From the NCBI RefSeq assembly GCF_900143065.1, contig NZ_FRCX01000012.1, positions 62,001 through 126,000 of the forward strand: a stretch of 64,000 nt of DNA. The letters are read 5' to 3'. Within the stretch, counting starts at the first letter, position 1. Every line of letters begins with the position of its first letter. The notes beneath the pieces are model-generated. The model ran no database searches. It was not told the DNA's origin and saw nothing but the letters and a program-made list of their open reading frames with translations. The DNA comes from Duganella sacchari (lineage in GTDB: Bacteria; Pseudomonadota; Gammaproteobacteria; Burkholderiales; Burkholderiaceae_D). The position numbers and the translations under genes are program-made. Below are positions 24,678 to 33,184 of this stretch, one piece after another.

Positions 24678-25717
24678 AAGAATTCGGCGGTATCGTTGGA
24701 TTCGATGGTCTGCAGCAGGCCGCCGCTGACCAGTTCGTCGTAGTGGCACACCAGGTTGCGGCCATGGCTCTTGGCGTAGTACAGCGCCTGGTCGGCATGG
24801 CCCAGGATGATCACCGGCGCTTCCAGCGCGCTGATGCTGACAAAGCCCACACTCACGGTCACCTTGCCCACTTGCGGGAAGTCGTGCGCCGCCACGTTCA
24901 TGCGGAAGCGTTCGATGATTTTCTTGGCATTGTCCAGCGTGGCTGAACGCAGCAGCACCACAAACTCTTCGCCGCCGAAACGGAACACGCGGTCCTGGGC
25001 GCGGAACGAGGAGGTAAGCAGGTTGGCAATCAAAATCAGCACCTCGTCGCCGTACAGGTGGCCGAAGCGGTCGTTGACATGCTTGAAGTGGTCGACATCG
25101 ACCACGGCCAGCCATTGCTTTTCTTCGTCGGTATGGACGCGGCGCTCCTGCTCGCCGGGCAGCGTAACGGATTCCTGTTCGGTACTGGCGGCCAGCATCT
25201 TGGACAGCTGGTCGTCGAAGGTCTTGCGGTTGAGCAGGCCCGTCAGCGAATCGCGTTCGCTGTAGTCCAGCAGATTCTGGAAATTGCGGTAGACGCTGAC
25301 GATGCCGCCAATGACGTGGATGGTTTCCTTGGTGTACGGCGTCGGATTGACGATTTCCAGGCAGGTGTCGGCCTTGTCGCCCAGCCAGATCGGCAGCCAC
25401 AAGGTGTGCTCGCCTGCTTCGTTGGCCACATCGGCGCCGGATTCGTGGCGGTCGATGCACTGGGCCAGCGCCGGATAAATGTCGATGGAATCGCCTGGGG
25501 AGTGCTGGTCGGAGGTATCGACCATGCGTGCCGGTTCACCGGAGGCGATGATGGCGCGCGGACGCACGAAGATCTTTCCTCGGACAGTGGCCAGCGTCAA
25601 CACACGGACCTGATCGGCGCGGGCAAGCTCCTGCACCGCCGAAATCACCGAGATGTCGAGCATCGTGTGATCGCGGTGACCGGTCATGTCCACCATGTGT
25701 TTCAGTAAGGAGTCCAT
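24674..25717 (-). CDS. GGDEF domain diguanylate cyclase with N-terminal sensory (GAF-like) region
   Basis: 347 residues from the ATG at 25717, preceded by GGAAAGG; in-frame sequence upstream to 25837 lacks a ribosome site. Residues about 1-150 form a soluble region that may be GAF-like (LPIWLGDKADTCLEIVNPTP). The GGDEF domain starts at DSLTGLLNRKTFDD; the active site is GGEEF at 248-252, and an inhibitory I-site RxxD (RAQD, 239-242) sits five residues before it, so product feedback inhibition is expected. It should make cyclic di-GMP from two GTP. The active site is the GGEEF variant, still active in known enzymes. Confidence 0.93.
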   Translation of the reverse strand: MDSLLKHMVDMTGHRDHTMLDISVISAVQELARADQVRVLTLATVRGKIFVRPRAIIASGEPARMVDTSDQHSPGDSIDIYPALAQCIDRHESGADVANEAGEHTLWLPIWLGDKADTCLEIVNPTPYTKETIHVIGGIVSVYRNFQNLLDYSERDSLTGLLNRKTFDDQLSKMLAASTEQESVTLPGEQERRVHTDEEKQWLAVVDVDHFKHVNDRFGHLYGDEVLILIANLLTSSFRAQDRVFRFGGEEFVVLLRSATLDNAKKIIERFRMNVAAHDFPQVGKVTVSVGFVSISALEAPVIILGHADQALYYAKSHGRNLVCHYDELVSGGLLQTIESNDTAEFF

Positions 25718-25860
25718 TTGCCTTTCCAAAGAACAGCTAAGCAGGATAATAGCTTTTTGCAATCGAGGCAATTCTTGTGTGCGAAAAAAAACTTCTATTA
25801 CCGAAGAATGCGACCTTTTTCCGACATTCGCATGCACCCAGGTTCATCATAGACTAAAAA

Positions 25861-25876
25861 TTTTCCGTACGGAAAA
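25861..25876. promoter_or_regulatory. 16-bp perfect palindrome upstream of flp
   Basis: TTTTCCGTACGGAAAA is a perfect even palindrome in the 264-bp space between the GGDEF start and flp, 105 bp before the flp ATG. A TATAGT -10-like hexamer lies at 25913-25918 but has no convincing -35, as for an activated promoter. The protein that binds is unknown. Confidence 0.45.
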
Positions 25877-25981
25877 CTTGCGTGGCGTCAACTCTCGGCA
25901 AATTGCGATCCGTATAGTTAAACACAATGGCGCAATTAATGGAGCGCCAGAGACTTTATGGACCAACCAAAGGAGTACGAC

Positions 25982-26161
25982 ATGAACTCGCTTATTGCAT
26001 TAGCGAAAGAGTTTGCGCGTGACGAGGATGGCATTACCGCCATCGAGTATGGCTTGATCGCGGCAACCATGGTGGCCGCCGTGGTGGCTGCCTTCGGCCT
26101 GCTGACGCCGGCGCTGAGCACCGCCTTCCAGGCGATTGCCAACAAGATCACGACGCCATAA
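25982..26161 (+). CDS. flp: Flp family type IVb pilin
   Basis: 59 residues from the ATG at 25982, following AAAGGAG; a longer in-frame start is not supported. The short basic leader MNSLIALAKEFARDEDG precedes the processing site, then the hydrophobic core ITAIEYGLIAATMVAAVVAA with the Flp signature G-x-T-A-I-E-Y, including the +5 glutamate. It is the major subunit of the Tad pilus, cleaved by the prepilin peptidase encoded next. The first gene of the tad locus; a hairpin just after it would give flp more transcript than the assembly genes. Confidence 0.96.
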   Translation: MNSLIALAKEFARDEDGITAIEYGLIAATMVAAVVAAFGLLTPALSTAFQAIANKITTP

Positions 26162-26170
26162 ACGTTGTGC

Positions 26171-26207
26171 GGGCTTTCCGGCAGCGGTGAGGCTGGAAAG
26201 CCCTTTT
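26171..26207 (+). terminator. Intra-operon hairpin (partial terminator) after flp
   Basis: Perfect 9-bp stem GGGCTTTCC (26171-26179) / GGAAAGCCC (26195-26203), 15-nt loop, then TTTT, directly followed by the ribosome site of the peptidase gene. The short U-run suggests attenuation rather than full stop, giving high flp expression with read-through into tad genes. Confidence 0.7.
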
Positions 26208-26218
26208 GGGAGACGGTG

Positions 26219-26749
26219 ATGCTGAACGCCATCGAAGTCATTCTGATCTGTCTGGTTGCGCAAGCGGCGCTGACGGATCTGGCCATGCGCAAGATACCCA
26301 ATGTGCTGATCCTGAGCGGCCTGCTGCTGGCGCTGATATTGCACCTGCTGAGCGGGCAAGCGGGAGCGCCCGTGTCGCAGTGGCTGGCCGGCGTGGTTGC
26401 CGGCTTTTTTTTATTCCTGCCGCTGTATCTGTTGCGCGGCATGGCGGCTGGCGATGTCAAGCTGATGGCCATGGTGGGCGGATTTACCGGCCCGTCGCAA
26501 GCGCTGCAGATTGCCGTACTGTCGTATCTGACGGGCGGCGCGATCGCCTTGCTGATGCTGTTGTTGAGCGGACGCTGGCGCGACAGCGCGCGCAATCTGC
26601 GGCTGATCTGCACACCGCTCCTGCTGCGTCTGCTGGGCGTGCCGCTGTTGCCGGTGCCGCTGGCGCCCAAGGCCAGCGTGGGCGGCATTCCTTACGGCGT
26701 GGCAATCGCGCTGGGCACGCTGGGCGTGGTCGCCTGGCAGCATCATTGA
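26219..26749 (+). CDS. cpaA: A24 family prepilin peptidase (CpaA/TadV)
   Basis: 176 residues from the ATG at 26219, preceded by GGGAGAC. The protein is nearly all membrane segments. The two catalytic aspartates are in ALTDLAMRKIPN and in GMAAGDVKLMAM, the GxGD-like motif with Ala in the first Gly position, a common variant. It cleaves and possibly methylates the Flp prepilin at the inner membrane. It lacks the N-terminal cysteine domain of the PilD-type enzymes, as usual for Tad systems. Confidence 0.93.
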   Translation: MLNAIEVILICLVAQAALTDLAMRKIPNVLILSGLLLALILHLLSGQAGAPVSQWLAGVVAGFFLFLPLYLLRGMAAGDVKLMAMVGGFTGPSQALQIAVLSYLTGGAIALLMLLLSGRWRDSARNLRLICTPLLLRLLGVPLLPVPLAPKASVGGIPYGVAIALGTLGVVAWQHH

Positions 26750-26834
26750 GCCGCGCTTGCTGCGCGTCAATATCCACAAAGCATGGCTGGCTAAACTTGA
26801 TTCCACGACGAAACAATTCCTCGCGGAGATAAAA

Positions 26835-28157
26835 ATGCTAGCCCTGGAACCGCCATCCCCCTACACCCAATTGCTGGACGCCGAACCGGAAGCGGTGCTG
26901 CCGCCGCAACCGAAGTCGGTGCGCGATTGCGGCCTGCCGCAGCAGCTGATCGTGGAATTGATCGCCAAGGTGCTGTACCTGGGCGGTAAAAGCCATCTGC
27001 CCGTGCTGACCACCAAGCTGCATTTGTCGATCAACGTGCTGCGCGAGGTGCTCGACTTTATGGTGGCCGAGCAGGTGGTGGAAGTGGCCTGGCGTGGCGA
27101 GTCCGATATCGATGTGCAATATCAGTTGACCAGCGCCGGCAAGCAGCGCGCCAATGCGTGGCTTGAGCGCTGTCCGTATGCCGGGCCGGCGCCGGTGACG
27201 CTGGAAGCGTATCGCGCCGTGGTGGACCGCCAGGCCGCCCATGCGCCGTCGCTGTGCGCAGATGAACTGGCGGCCGAATTTGCCGACGACTTCCTCGCAC
27301 CGGCAGTTCAGCGCATGCTGGGCGCGGCCATGTATGCGGGGCGCAGCATGCTGCTGTATGGACCATCGGGCAGCGGCAAGTCGGTGTTGGCGCGGCGCCT
27401 GGGCGCGCTGTTGCAAGGACTGGTGGCGGTGCCGCATGCACTGGTGGTGGGCAAGGATATCGTGCAGGTGTATGACGCGGCGATGCATCGCGCGCCCTTG
27501 CCGCGCCAGGTGCGGCAAGCACCGGAGCGGCGCAGCAGCGACCCGCGCTGGGTGTTGTGCCAGCGGCCGGTGGTGGTGCTGGATGCATCGCTGGACGCGG
27601 AGATGCTGGACTTGCAGCCGGATGCTGCCAGCGGCTGCTACCGCGCACCGCCGCAGCTGAAGGCCAACAACGGACTGTTGATTGTCGACGATCTGGGAGG
27701 TCAGCGCATACCGGCTGCCGAATTGCTGAACCGCTTCGCGCAGGCGCAGGAAATGGAGCGCAGCGCGTTGTCGCTGGCGGGTGGTTATCACTTCCAGGTG
27801 CCGTGCCGTTTGCGGCTGGTGTTTGCCACCAGCGTGTCGCCGTCGCTGCTGCTGGACGATACGGCACTGCGGCGTGTGGGCTACAAGATTCCGGTGGGCG
27901 CGCTGTCTGCGGCGAATTACCGTACGCTGGTCCGTCATCAGTGTCTGAGCGCCGGCGTGGCTTACGAGGAGACGGGCATGACGTATCTGCTCGATGAACT
28001 GCATGCGGGCAGCGGGCTGGCGCTGCTGGCCTGTTATCCCGGCGAGATCGCTGGCCGCGTGGCCGACTTCGCAGGCTTTATGGGTGAACCGGCGCGGTTG
28101 TCGGTGGCCGCGCTGGACCAGGCCTGGATCAGCATGTTCGCTGGTGCGTCATCATGA
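26835..28157 (+). CDS. AAA-type ATPase of unknown role in the tad locus
   Basis: 440 residues from the ATG at 26835, with GCGGAG upstream. The N-terminal third (about 1-140) looks like a winged-helix-type or helical domain (LPQQLIVELIAKVLYLGGKS, REVLDFMVAEQVVEVAWRG). The C-terminal part is an AAA+ core: Walker A GPSGSGKS (176-183), Walker B LLIVDD (281-286), a sensor-1 like LRLVFATSVSP and an arginine-bearing ALRRVGYKIPVG. It is not the pilus motor, which is cpaF. The 4-bp overlap with cpaB and same-strand position tie it to the pilus. It resembles conserved AAA proteins annotated only as ATP-binding. Function unknown. Confidence 0.85.
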   Translation: MLALEPPSPYTQLLDAEPEAVLPPQPKSVRDCGLPQQLIVELIAKVLYLGGKSHLPVLTTKLHLSINVLREVLDFMVAEQVVEVAWRGESDIDVQYQLTSAGKQRANAWLERCPYAGPAPVTLEAYRAVVDRQAAHAPSLCADELAAEFADDFLAPAVQRMLGAAMYAGRSMLLYGPSGSGKSVLARRLGALLQGLVAVPHALVVGKDIVQVYDAAMHRAPLPRQVRQAPERRSSDPRWVLCQRPVVVLDASLDAEMLDLQPDAASGCYRAPPQLKANNGLLIVDDLGGQRIPAAELLNRFAQAQEMERSALSLAGGYHFQVPCRLRLVFATSVSPSLLLDDTALRRVGYKIPVGALSAANYRTLVRHQCLSAGVAYEETGMTYLLDELHAGSGLALLACYPGEIAGRVADFAGFMGEPARLSVAALDQAWISMFAGASS

Positions 28158-28984
28158 AAAATCGCCGCGCACTCCTGATGATGGCATTGGCCATCGTTTT
28201 TGGCCTGGCCGCAGTGTCGCTGGCTTCGCGCTGGCTGCTGCGCCAGACGCCCGGGTCATCCAGCAAAATTATCGTGGCGGCGGCGGACGTGAACCTCGGT
28301 CAGCGTCTGGCGCCGGAGATGCTCAAGCAGATCGACTGGCCGGCGGAGAGCCTGCCGCACGGCGCGCTGCGCGATGGCGGCAAGCTGGTGGGCCGCGTGC
28401 TGAAAACCAGTGTGCTGCGTGATGAGCCATTGAGCGAAGCGAAGCTGGCGCCCGCTGGTACGCTGGGTGGGCTGTCGGCGCTGATTGCCGAAGGTAAGCG
28501 GGCGATCACGGTGCGCGTGAACGATGTGGTGGGCGTGGCCGGGTTTGCGCTGCCGGGGAATTTTGTCGACATCATCGTCAACACGCAATCCAATGAACGG
28601 GCCATTTCCAAGATCGTGCTGGAGCGGATTCTGGTACTGGCCGTGGCGCAGGAAGTGGGCCGCGATGAGACCAAGCCGCGCGTGGTCAATGCGGTGACGC
28701 TGGAGGTCACGCCGGGCCAGGCGGAGAACCTGGACCTGGCGCGCAGTGTCGGTACCTTGTCGCTGGTGCTGCGCAATCAGGTAGACCCGCAGCCTGGAAC
28801 GACGGAGGGCGCCACCAAGGGGACCTTGCTGGGCGCGCGCGATGCGGGAATCAGTGTTGCGGCTGATACGGCTGCGCCGCCGCCAGCGACCAAGCCCCGT
28901 GTACAGGTGGCCGCTGCCGTGCCTGGGCCGCGCGCCTGCATAGGCGTGATCACCGGCGTGCAGCGCACGCAGGAATGCCTGTGA
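28154..28984 (+). CDS. cpaB: Flp pilus assembly protein CpaB/RcpC
   Basis: 276 residues, overlapping the ATPase stop codon by 4 bp. A single N-terminal membrane anchor (ALLMMALAIVFGLAAVSLAS) leads into an SAF/antifreeze-like domain (KIIVAAADVNLGQRLAPEML, the AF fold) and a conserved LPGNFVDIIV stretch. CpaB is a periplasmic partner of the secretin in Tad pili. The C-terminal tail is Ala/Pro-rich with cysteines near the end (RACIGVI, QECL), which may form a disulfide. Confidence 0.93.
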   Translation: MKNRRALLMMALAIVFGLAAVSLASRWLLRQTPGSSSKIIVAAADVNLGQRLAPEMLKQIDWPAESLPHGALRDGGKLVGRVLKTSVLRDEPLSEAKLAPAGTLGGLSALIAEGKRAITVRVNDVVGVAGFALPGNFVDIIVNTQSNERAISKIVLERILVLAVAQEVGRDETKPRVVNAVTLEVTPGQAENLDLARSVGTLSLVLRNQVDPQPGTTEGATKGTLLGARDAGISVAADTAAPPPATKPRVQVAAAVPGPRACIGVITGVQRTQECL

Positions 28985-28990
28985 GCCGCC

Positions 28991-30385
28991 ATGAACCTTT
29001 TCCGCCTTAGAGCGCCATGGGCTGCGCTGACCTTGATCGGCCAGGCATGGGCGGCTACGCCAGCCGGCGAGAATGCCGGCCTGCGCTGCGCTGGTCAGGC
29101 TGCGCAGCCTGGGCATATGTCGCTACAGCTCGGGAAGTCGACGCTGATGCGTATGCCGGAAGCGGTGCAGGCGCGCAGTGTCGGCAATCCCGCCGTGCTG
29201 CAAGCCATGCTGGTGGCGCCGGATACGCTGTACGTGGTGGGTGTCGATATCGGCAGCAGCAATATGATTGTGCAGGGGCGCAGTGGTTTGTGCAACGTGG
29301 TGGAGGTGGTGGTCGGCATTGATCCAGGCGCTTTGCAGCAGGCGTTGGCGGCCCTGCTGCCGGATCAGAAAGACATCCAGGTCAGTGCCGCCGGCGATAC
29401 GCTGGTCATCAGCGGCACGGTGGATGATGCGCCTACTGCGGCGCGGGTGCTGGAGCTGGCAGCCGCTTTTGTACGCCGTCCCGCGCAGCCACTGGATGCC
29501 AGGAACCCGGCGCCCACATCTTCAGTCACATCGTCCAATGCGCGCATCGTCAACTTCCTCAACATCGGCGCGCCGCAGCAGGTGATGCTGGAAGTGAAAA
29601 TCGCCGAAGTCTCGAAGTCCCTGCTGGAAAAGCTGGAGGCCAATACGGCGCTCAGCTTTGGCGGCGGCAGCTGGGCCGGTACCTTGTCTGCCAATTTTGT
29701 CACCGGCACGCTCAAAAGCCTGCTCAACATCGGCCGTCCCACAGCAAATCACAGCAGCATCGCAGCTGATAAAGAGGATGCGCTGGTGCGTGTTCTGGCG
29801 GAACCCACGGTCATGGCGATCAGTGGACAGGAGGGCAGTTTTCTTGCCGGTGGCCGCATTTTTGTCCCCGTCGCACAGGACAACAACAAGGTCACTCTGG
29901 AAGAAAAGGAATTCGGCGTCGGTCTGCGGTTTACGCCCACGGTATTGGCGGGCGGCCGCATCAACCTGCGCGTGGCGCCGGAAGTCTCGGAGATTTCACG
30001 TGAAGGCATAGGCATCTCGGCGGCAGGCTTTTCCAACAACGCCGTGCTGCCGCTGATTACCACGCGCCGCGCCTCCACCACCGTGGAATTGTTTGATGGC
30101 CAAAGCTTCGCCATTGGTGGCCTGATTAAAAACAGCCAGACTACCAGCATCAACGGCTTGCCCATCCTCGGCGAAGTGCCGGTGCTGGGTGCGCTGTTCC
30201 GCAGCACCGACTTCCAGCAGGATCGTACCGAATTGCTGTTTGTCGTGACTCCGCATCTGGTACGGCCGCTGACGGCAGGCTACAAGCTGCCGACCGACAG
30301 CGTGACGACGCCAGGCCGCGCCAGTCTGTTCCTTGGTGGCCGTCTTGAAGGACCGCCGCCGGAACAGGGGCCAGACCGCAAATAA
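28991..30385 (+). CDS. cpaC: Tad pilus outer-membrane secretin CpaC/RcpA
   Basis: 464 residues, the usual CpaC size. A signal peptide ends near WAATPA (residue about 22). N-terminal pilus-formation domain: MSLQLGKSTLMRMPEAVQ and YVVGVDIGSSNMIVQG. A BON-like region follows (LVISGTVDDAPTAARVLELA), then the secretin core with MLEVKIAEVSKS, VRVLAEPTVMAISGQEGSFLAGG, FGVGLRFTPTVLAGGRINL and TELLFVVTPHLVRP. It forms the outer-membrane channel for the Flp pilus. The gene is 6 bp from cpaB. Confidence 0.95.
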   Translation: MNLFRLRAPWAALTLIGQAWAATPAGENAGLRCAGQAAQPGHMSLQLGKSTLMRMPEAVQARSVGNPAVLQAMLVAPDTLYVVGVDIGSSNMIVQGRSGLCNVVEVVVGIDPGALQQALAALLPDQKDIQVSAAGDTLVISGTVDDAPTAARVLELAAAFVRRPAQPLDARNPAPTSSVTSSNARIVNFLNIGAPQQVMLEVKIAEVSKSLLEKLEANTALSFGGGSWAGTLSANFVTGTLKSLLNIGRPTANHSSIAADKEDALVRVLAEPTVMAISGQEGSFLAGGRIFVPVAQDNNKVTLEEKEFGVGLRFTPTVLAGGRINLRVAPEVSEISREGIGISAAGFSNNAVLPLITTRRASTTVELFDGQSFAIGGLIKNSQTTSINGLPILGEVPVLGALFRSTDFQQDRTELLFVVTPHLVRPLTAGYKLPTDSVTTPGRASLFLGGRLEGPPPEQGPDRK

Positions 30386-30398
30386 CCAGGGACCGACC

Positions 30399-30668
30399 AT
30401 GCGCAATCTCCTGATACTGCTGGCGGCAGTAACACTGTCCGCCTGCGCTTCACTCCAAGTCCAGACCACGCCGCAATGGGATAGCCGTTTTGGCGCCGAT
30501 GTGCGCGCCACGCTGGCGCAGCAGATTCTGTATCCCGCAGCAGGCAGCAACAGCGATCCGGCTGCCGGCGTGGACGGCCGCAGCGCGCGCGCGGCCTATG
30601 AGCGCTATCTGAAAAATGCAGGCGAGCCGGCGGCACAAGCTCCGGTCCTGAATGGCGGTGCCAAATGA
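30399..30668 (+). CDS. Small lipoprotein of the tad locus
   Basis: 89 residues from the ATG at 30399, with AGGGA upstream. MRNLLILLAAVTLSACASL is a lipoprotein signal with a lipobox LSAC, so Cys16 would be lipidated. The mature part is short and polar (WDSRFGADVRATLAQQILYP, SARAAYERYLKNAG). Position between the secretin and cpaE genes, with its stop codon overlapping the cpaE start by 4 bp, fits an accessory or pilotin-like role for the secretin (inference; no sequence similarity to known pilotins can be claimed). Confidence 0.8.
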   Translation: MRNLLILLAAVTLSACASLQVQTTPQWDSRFGADVRATLAQQILYPAAGSNSDPAAGVDGRSARAAYERYLKNAGEPAAQAPVLNGGAK

Positions 30669-31837
30669 AAGCACTGATGATCAGCAAGGACAGCCTGCTG
30701 CACGCGGAGATCGCCGCGCAAGGCTCGGCGCGCATGCCGGTGTTGCAGCTGGTCGCATCGCGCAATGGCTTGCGTGATGCGGTTGAACGCCAGCTGCCGG
30801 AGCCGCCGGAACTGGTCATCCTGGATGCCAGTGATACCGATGCGGAGGAGGGCGAGCTGGTGGAACGCCTCAGCAAACAATATCTATCGGCTTCCTTCAT
30901 GCTGCTGACCCGCGACCCGCAACAGGATTTGCTGATACGCGCCATGCGCGCCGGCATGCGCGAAGTGATGCAGCTGCCGCTGGAACATCGCGCCTTCCAT
31001 GACGCCATGGACCGTATCGAAATCGCCGCCGGCATCAGTCCTGTACGCGAAGGCAAGGTGCTGGCTTTCATTTCCTGCAAAGGCGGCAGCGGGGCGACTT
31101 TTTTGTCGACCAACTTTGGTTACGCGCTGGCGGCGCTGGCCGACAAGAAGGTGCTGCTGATCGACCTGCACGGCCAGTTTGGCGACGCCACGCTGTATGT
31201 TTCCGACCAGAAACCTGCCATGACGCTGTCCGATATCTGCGCGCAGATCAGCCGCATGGACGGCGCTTTCCTTGATTCCTGCCTGGTGCACGTGGCATCC
31301 AACTTCGGCGTGCTGGCGGCGGCGGACGATCCTCACCAGACCGTCGCGATGAAGCCTGAGCATATGGACGACATTCTGCGCGTGGCGCGTCAGCACTATG
31401 ACTTTGTGGTGCTGGATGTCGGCCGCCAGATCGATGCCATCTCGCTGCGTGCGCTGGATCAGGCGGACACCATCTATCCCGTGCTGCAACTGGCGCTGCC
31501 GGATATCCGCGATGGCCGGCGGCTGCTGGATATCTTCCGTTCACTGGGCTATCCCAATGAACGCACGCGCCTGATCGTCAACCGCTACGAGAAGGGCGGC
31601 AAGTTGCGCCTGATGGATCTGGAGCAGGCGCTGGGCGCCGACGTGGTGCACACCGTGCCAAACGACTATCTGTCGGCGACGGACTCGGTCAACCAGGGCA
31701 TACCGGTGCTGCAGCTGTCGCGCAGCAGCGCCGTTGCGCGCAGCCTGGCGGAGCTGGTGGACCTGGTCGCTGCGCGCCGTGTACTGGAAAGCAAAGGCCT
31801 GTTTGACCGTATCTTTGGCCGCAATGAGGGAGGATGA
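30665..31837 (+). CDS. cpaE: CpaE/TadZ pilus-localisation ATPase
   Basis: 390 residues. The N-terminal part (about 1-125) resembles a degenerate response-regulator receiver (PPELVILDASD, MRAGMREVMQLPLEHRAF). The C-terminal domain is a MinD/ParA-like ATPase with a Walker-type loop KGGSGAT (139-145), DLHGQFGD and a DFVVLDVGRQIDAISL segment. The first lysine of the deviant P-loop is kept, the position before the last Thr is Ala. TadZ proteins place the pilus machine at the pole in other bacteria. 4-bp overlap with the upstream lipoprotein gene and one base from the cpaF start. Confidence 0.93.
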   Translation: MKALMISKDSLLHAEIAAQGSARMPVLQLVASRNGLRDAVERQLPEPPELVILDASDTDAEEGELVERLSKQYLSASFMLLTRDPQQDLLIRAMRAGMREVMQLPLEHRAFHDAMDRIEIAAGISPVREGKVLAFISCKGGSGATFLSTNFGYALAALADKKVLLIDLHGQFGDATLYVSDQKPAMTLSDICAQISRMDGAFLDSCLVHVASNFGVLAAADDPHQTVAMKPEHMDDILRVARQHYDFVVLDVGRQIDAISLRALDQADTIYPVLQLALPDIRDGRRLLDIFRSLGYPNERTRLIVNRYEKGGKLRLMDLEQALGADVVHTVPNDYLSATDSVNQGIPVLQLSRSSAVARSLAELVDLVAARRVLESKGLFDRIFGRNEGG

Positions 31838-31838
31838 G

Positions 31839-33179
31839 ATGAGCTTACGCGAACGCCTGTCGCATGCAGATGACGGCCGTAACAGTGGCTCGCCGGGATT
31901 GGCTGCTGCGGCGTATCAGGAACTGAAGAAGTCCATGCATCAAACGATTTTGGATCGCATCGATCTGGAACGCCTCAAGCGGCTGACGCCAGAGCAGTTC
32001 AAGCACGAGCTGGCGCTGCTGGTCCAGCGCATCATCGAGGAAGAGCGCATCGTGCTGAATCAGCACGAGCGGCACAATCTGGTGCTGGACATCCAGCACG
32101 AGATGCTGGGCTTCGGGCCGCTGGAGCCGTTGCTGTCCGATCCGGGCGTGTCGGACATTCTGGTGAATACGGCCAGCAAAGTCTATGTCGAGCGCGCGGG
32201 CAAGCTGGAACTGACGGAGGTTGCTTTCAACGATAACGCCCACCTCATGAAGATCATCGAGAAGATCGTTTCCCGCGTGGGGCGGCGTGTGGATGAATCC
32301 AGTCCGATGGTGGATGCGCGCTTGCCGGATGGCTCACGTGTGAACGCCATCATCCCGCCGCTGGCGATCGATGGCCCGATCCTGTCGATCCGGCGTTTTG
32401 CCGTCAACCCGCTGAGCATCGCCAATCTGCTGGACTACCGCAGCCTGACGCCACCGATGGTGCAGGTGCTGCAGGCGCTGGGCCAGGCCAAGATCAACAT
32501 TCTGATTTCCGGCGGCACCGGCTCCGGCAAGACCACCATGCTGAATGTATTGTCGGGCTTTGTGCCCGCGCACGAACGCATCGTGACGATTGAGGATGCG
32601 GCCGAGCTCCAGCTGCGCCAGCCGCATGTGGTTCGTCTGGAGACGCGCCCGCCCAATATTGAAGGCAAGGGAGAAGTGAACCAGCGCTCGCTGGTGCGGA
32701 ATGCGCTGCGGATGCGGCCGGACCGCATCATCCTGGGCGAAGTGCGCGGGCCGGAAGCGCTGGACATGCTGCAGGCGATGAACACCGGTCACGAAGGCTC
32801 GCTGGCCACCATACACTCGAACACACCACGCGATGCGTTGACGCGGCTGGAAAACATGGTTGGCATGGCGGGCGTGAACCTGACGCCGCGCGCAACGCGC
32901 CAGCAGATCTGTTCTGCGGTGACGGTGGTGATGCAGGTGTCGCGCCTTACTGACGGCACGCGCAAGCTGGTCAGCCTGCAGGAGGTAACGGGCATGGAGG
33001 GCGAGGTGATTGCGATGCATGAGATATTCCGCTTCGAGCAGAAAGGTGTGGATGCCCATGGCGCGGTGCAGGGCCGCTTCTATGCGACTGGCGTCCGGCC
33101 GCGTTTTGCCGAGCGGCTGCGCATGTTTGGCGTGCCGGTGCCGGATGCGGTATTCGATCCCGACAAAATCTACGAGTGA
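31839..33179 (+). CDS. cpaF: Tad pilus secretion ATPase CpaF/TadA
   Basis: 446 residues from the ATG at 31839, preceded by GAGGGAGGATG. This GspE/VirB11-type hexameric ATPase has Walker A GGTGSGKTT (225-233), the Asp box TIEDAAELQL, Walker B region RMRPDRIILGEVRG and the His box GHEGSLATIHSN. The N-terminal domain has LLSDPGVSDILVN. It powers Flp pilus assembly from the cytoplasm, working with the two TadB/TadC membrane proteins encoded next. Confidence 0.96.
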   Translation: MSLRERLSHADDGRNSGSPGLAAAAYQELKKSMHQTILDRIDLERLKRLTPEQFKHELALLVQRIIEEERIVLNQHERHNLVLDIQHEMLGFGPLEPLLSDPGVSDILVNTASKVYVERAGKLELTEVAFNDNAHLMKIIEKIVSRVGRRVDESSPMVDARLPDGSRVNAIIPPLAIDGPILSIRRFAVNPLSIANLLDYRSLTPPMVQVLQALGQAKINILISGGTGSGKTTMLNVLSGFVPAHERIVTIEDAAELQLRQPHVVRLETRPPNIEGKGEVNQRSLVRNALRMRPDRIILGEVRGPEALDMLQAMNTGHEGSLATIHSNTPRDALTRLENMVGMAGVNLTPRATRQQICSAVTVVMQVSRLTDGTRKLVSLQEVTGMEGEVIAMHEIFRFEQKGVDAHGAVQGRFYATGVRPRFAERLRMFGVPVPDAVFDPDKIYE

Positions 33180-33184
33180 GCATC

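Noticed and set aside
25877..25930. Sigma-54 type promoter before flp
   Set aside because: TGGCGT is present, but no GC doublet occurs at the required 10-bp spacing from the GG.
33176..33184. GTG start of tadB overlapping the cpaF stop
   Set aside because: Possible, but the ATG at 33185 gives a cleaner N-terminal membrane segment; kept as the alternative.
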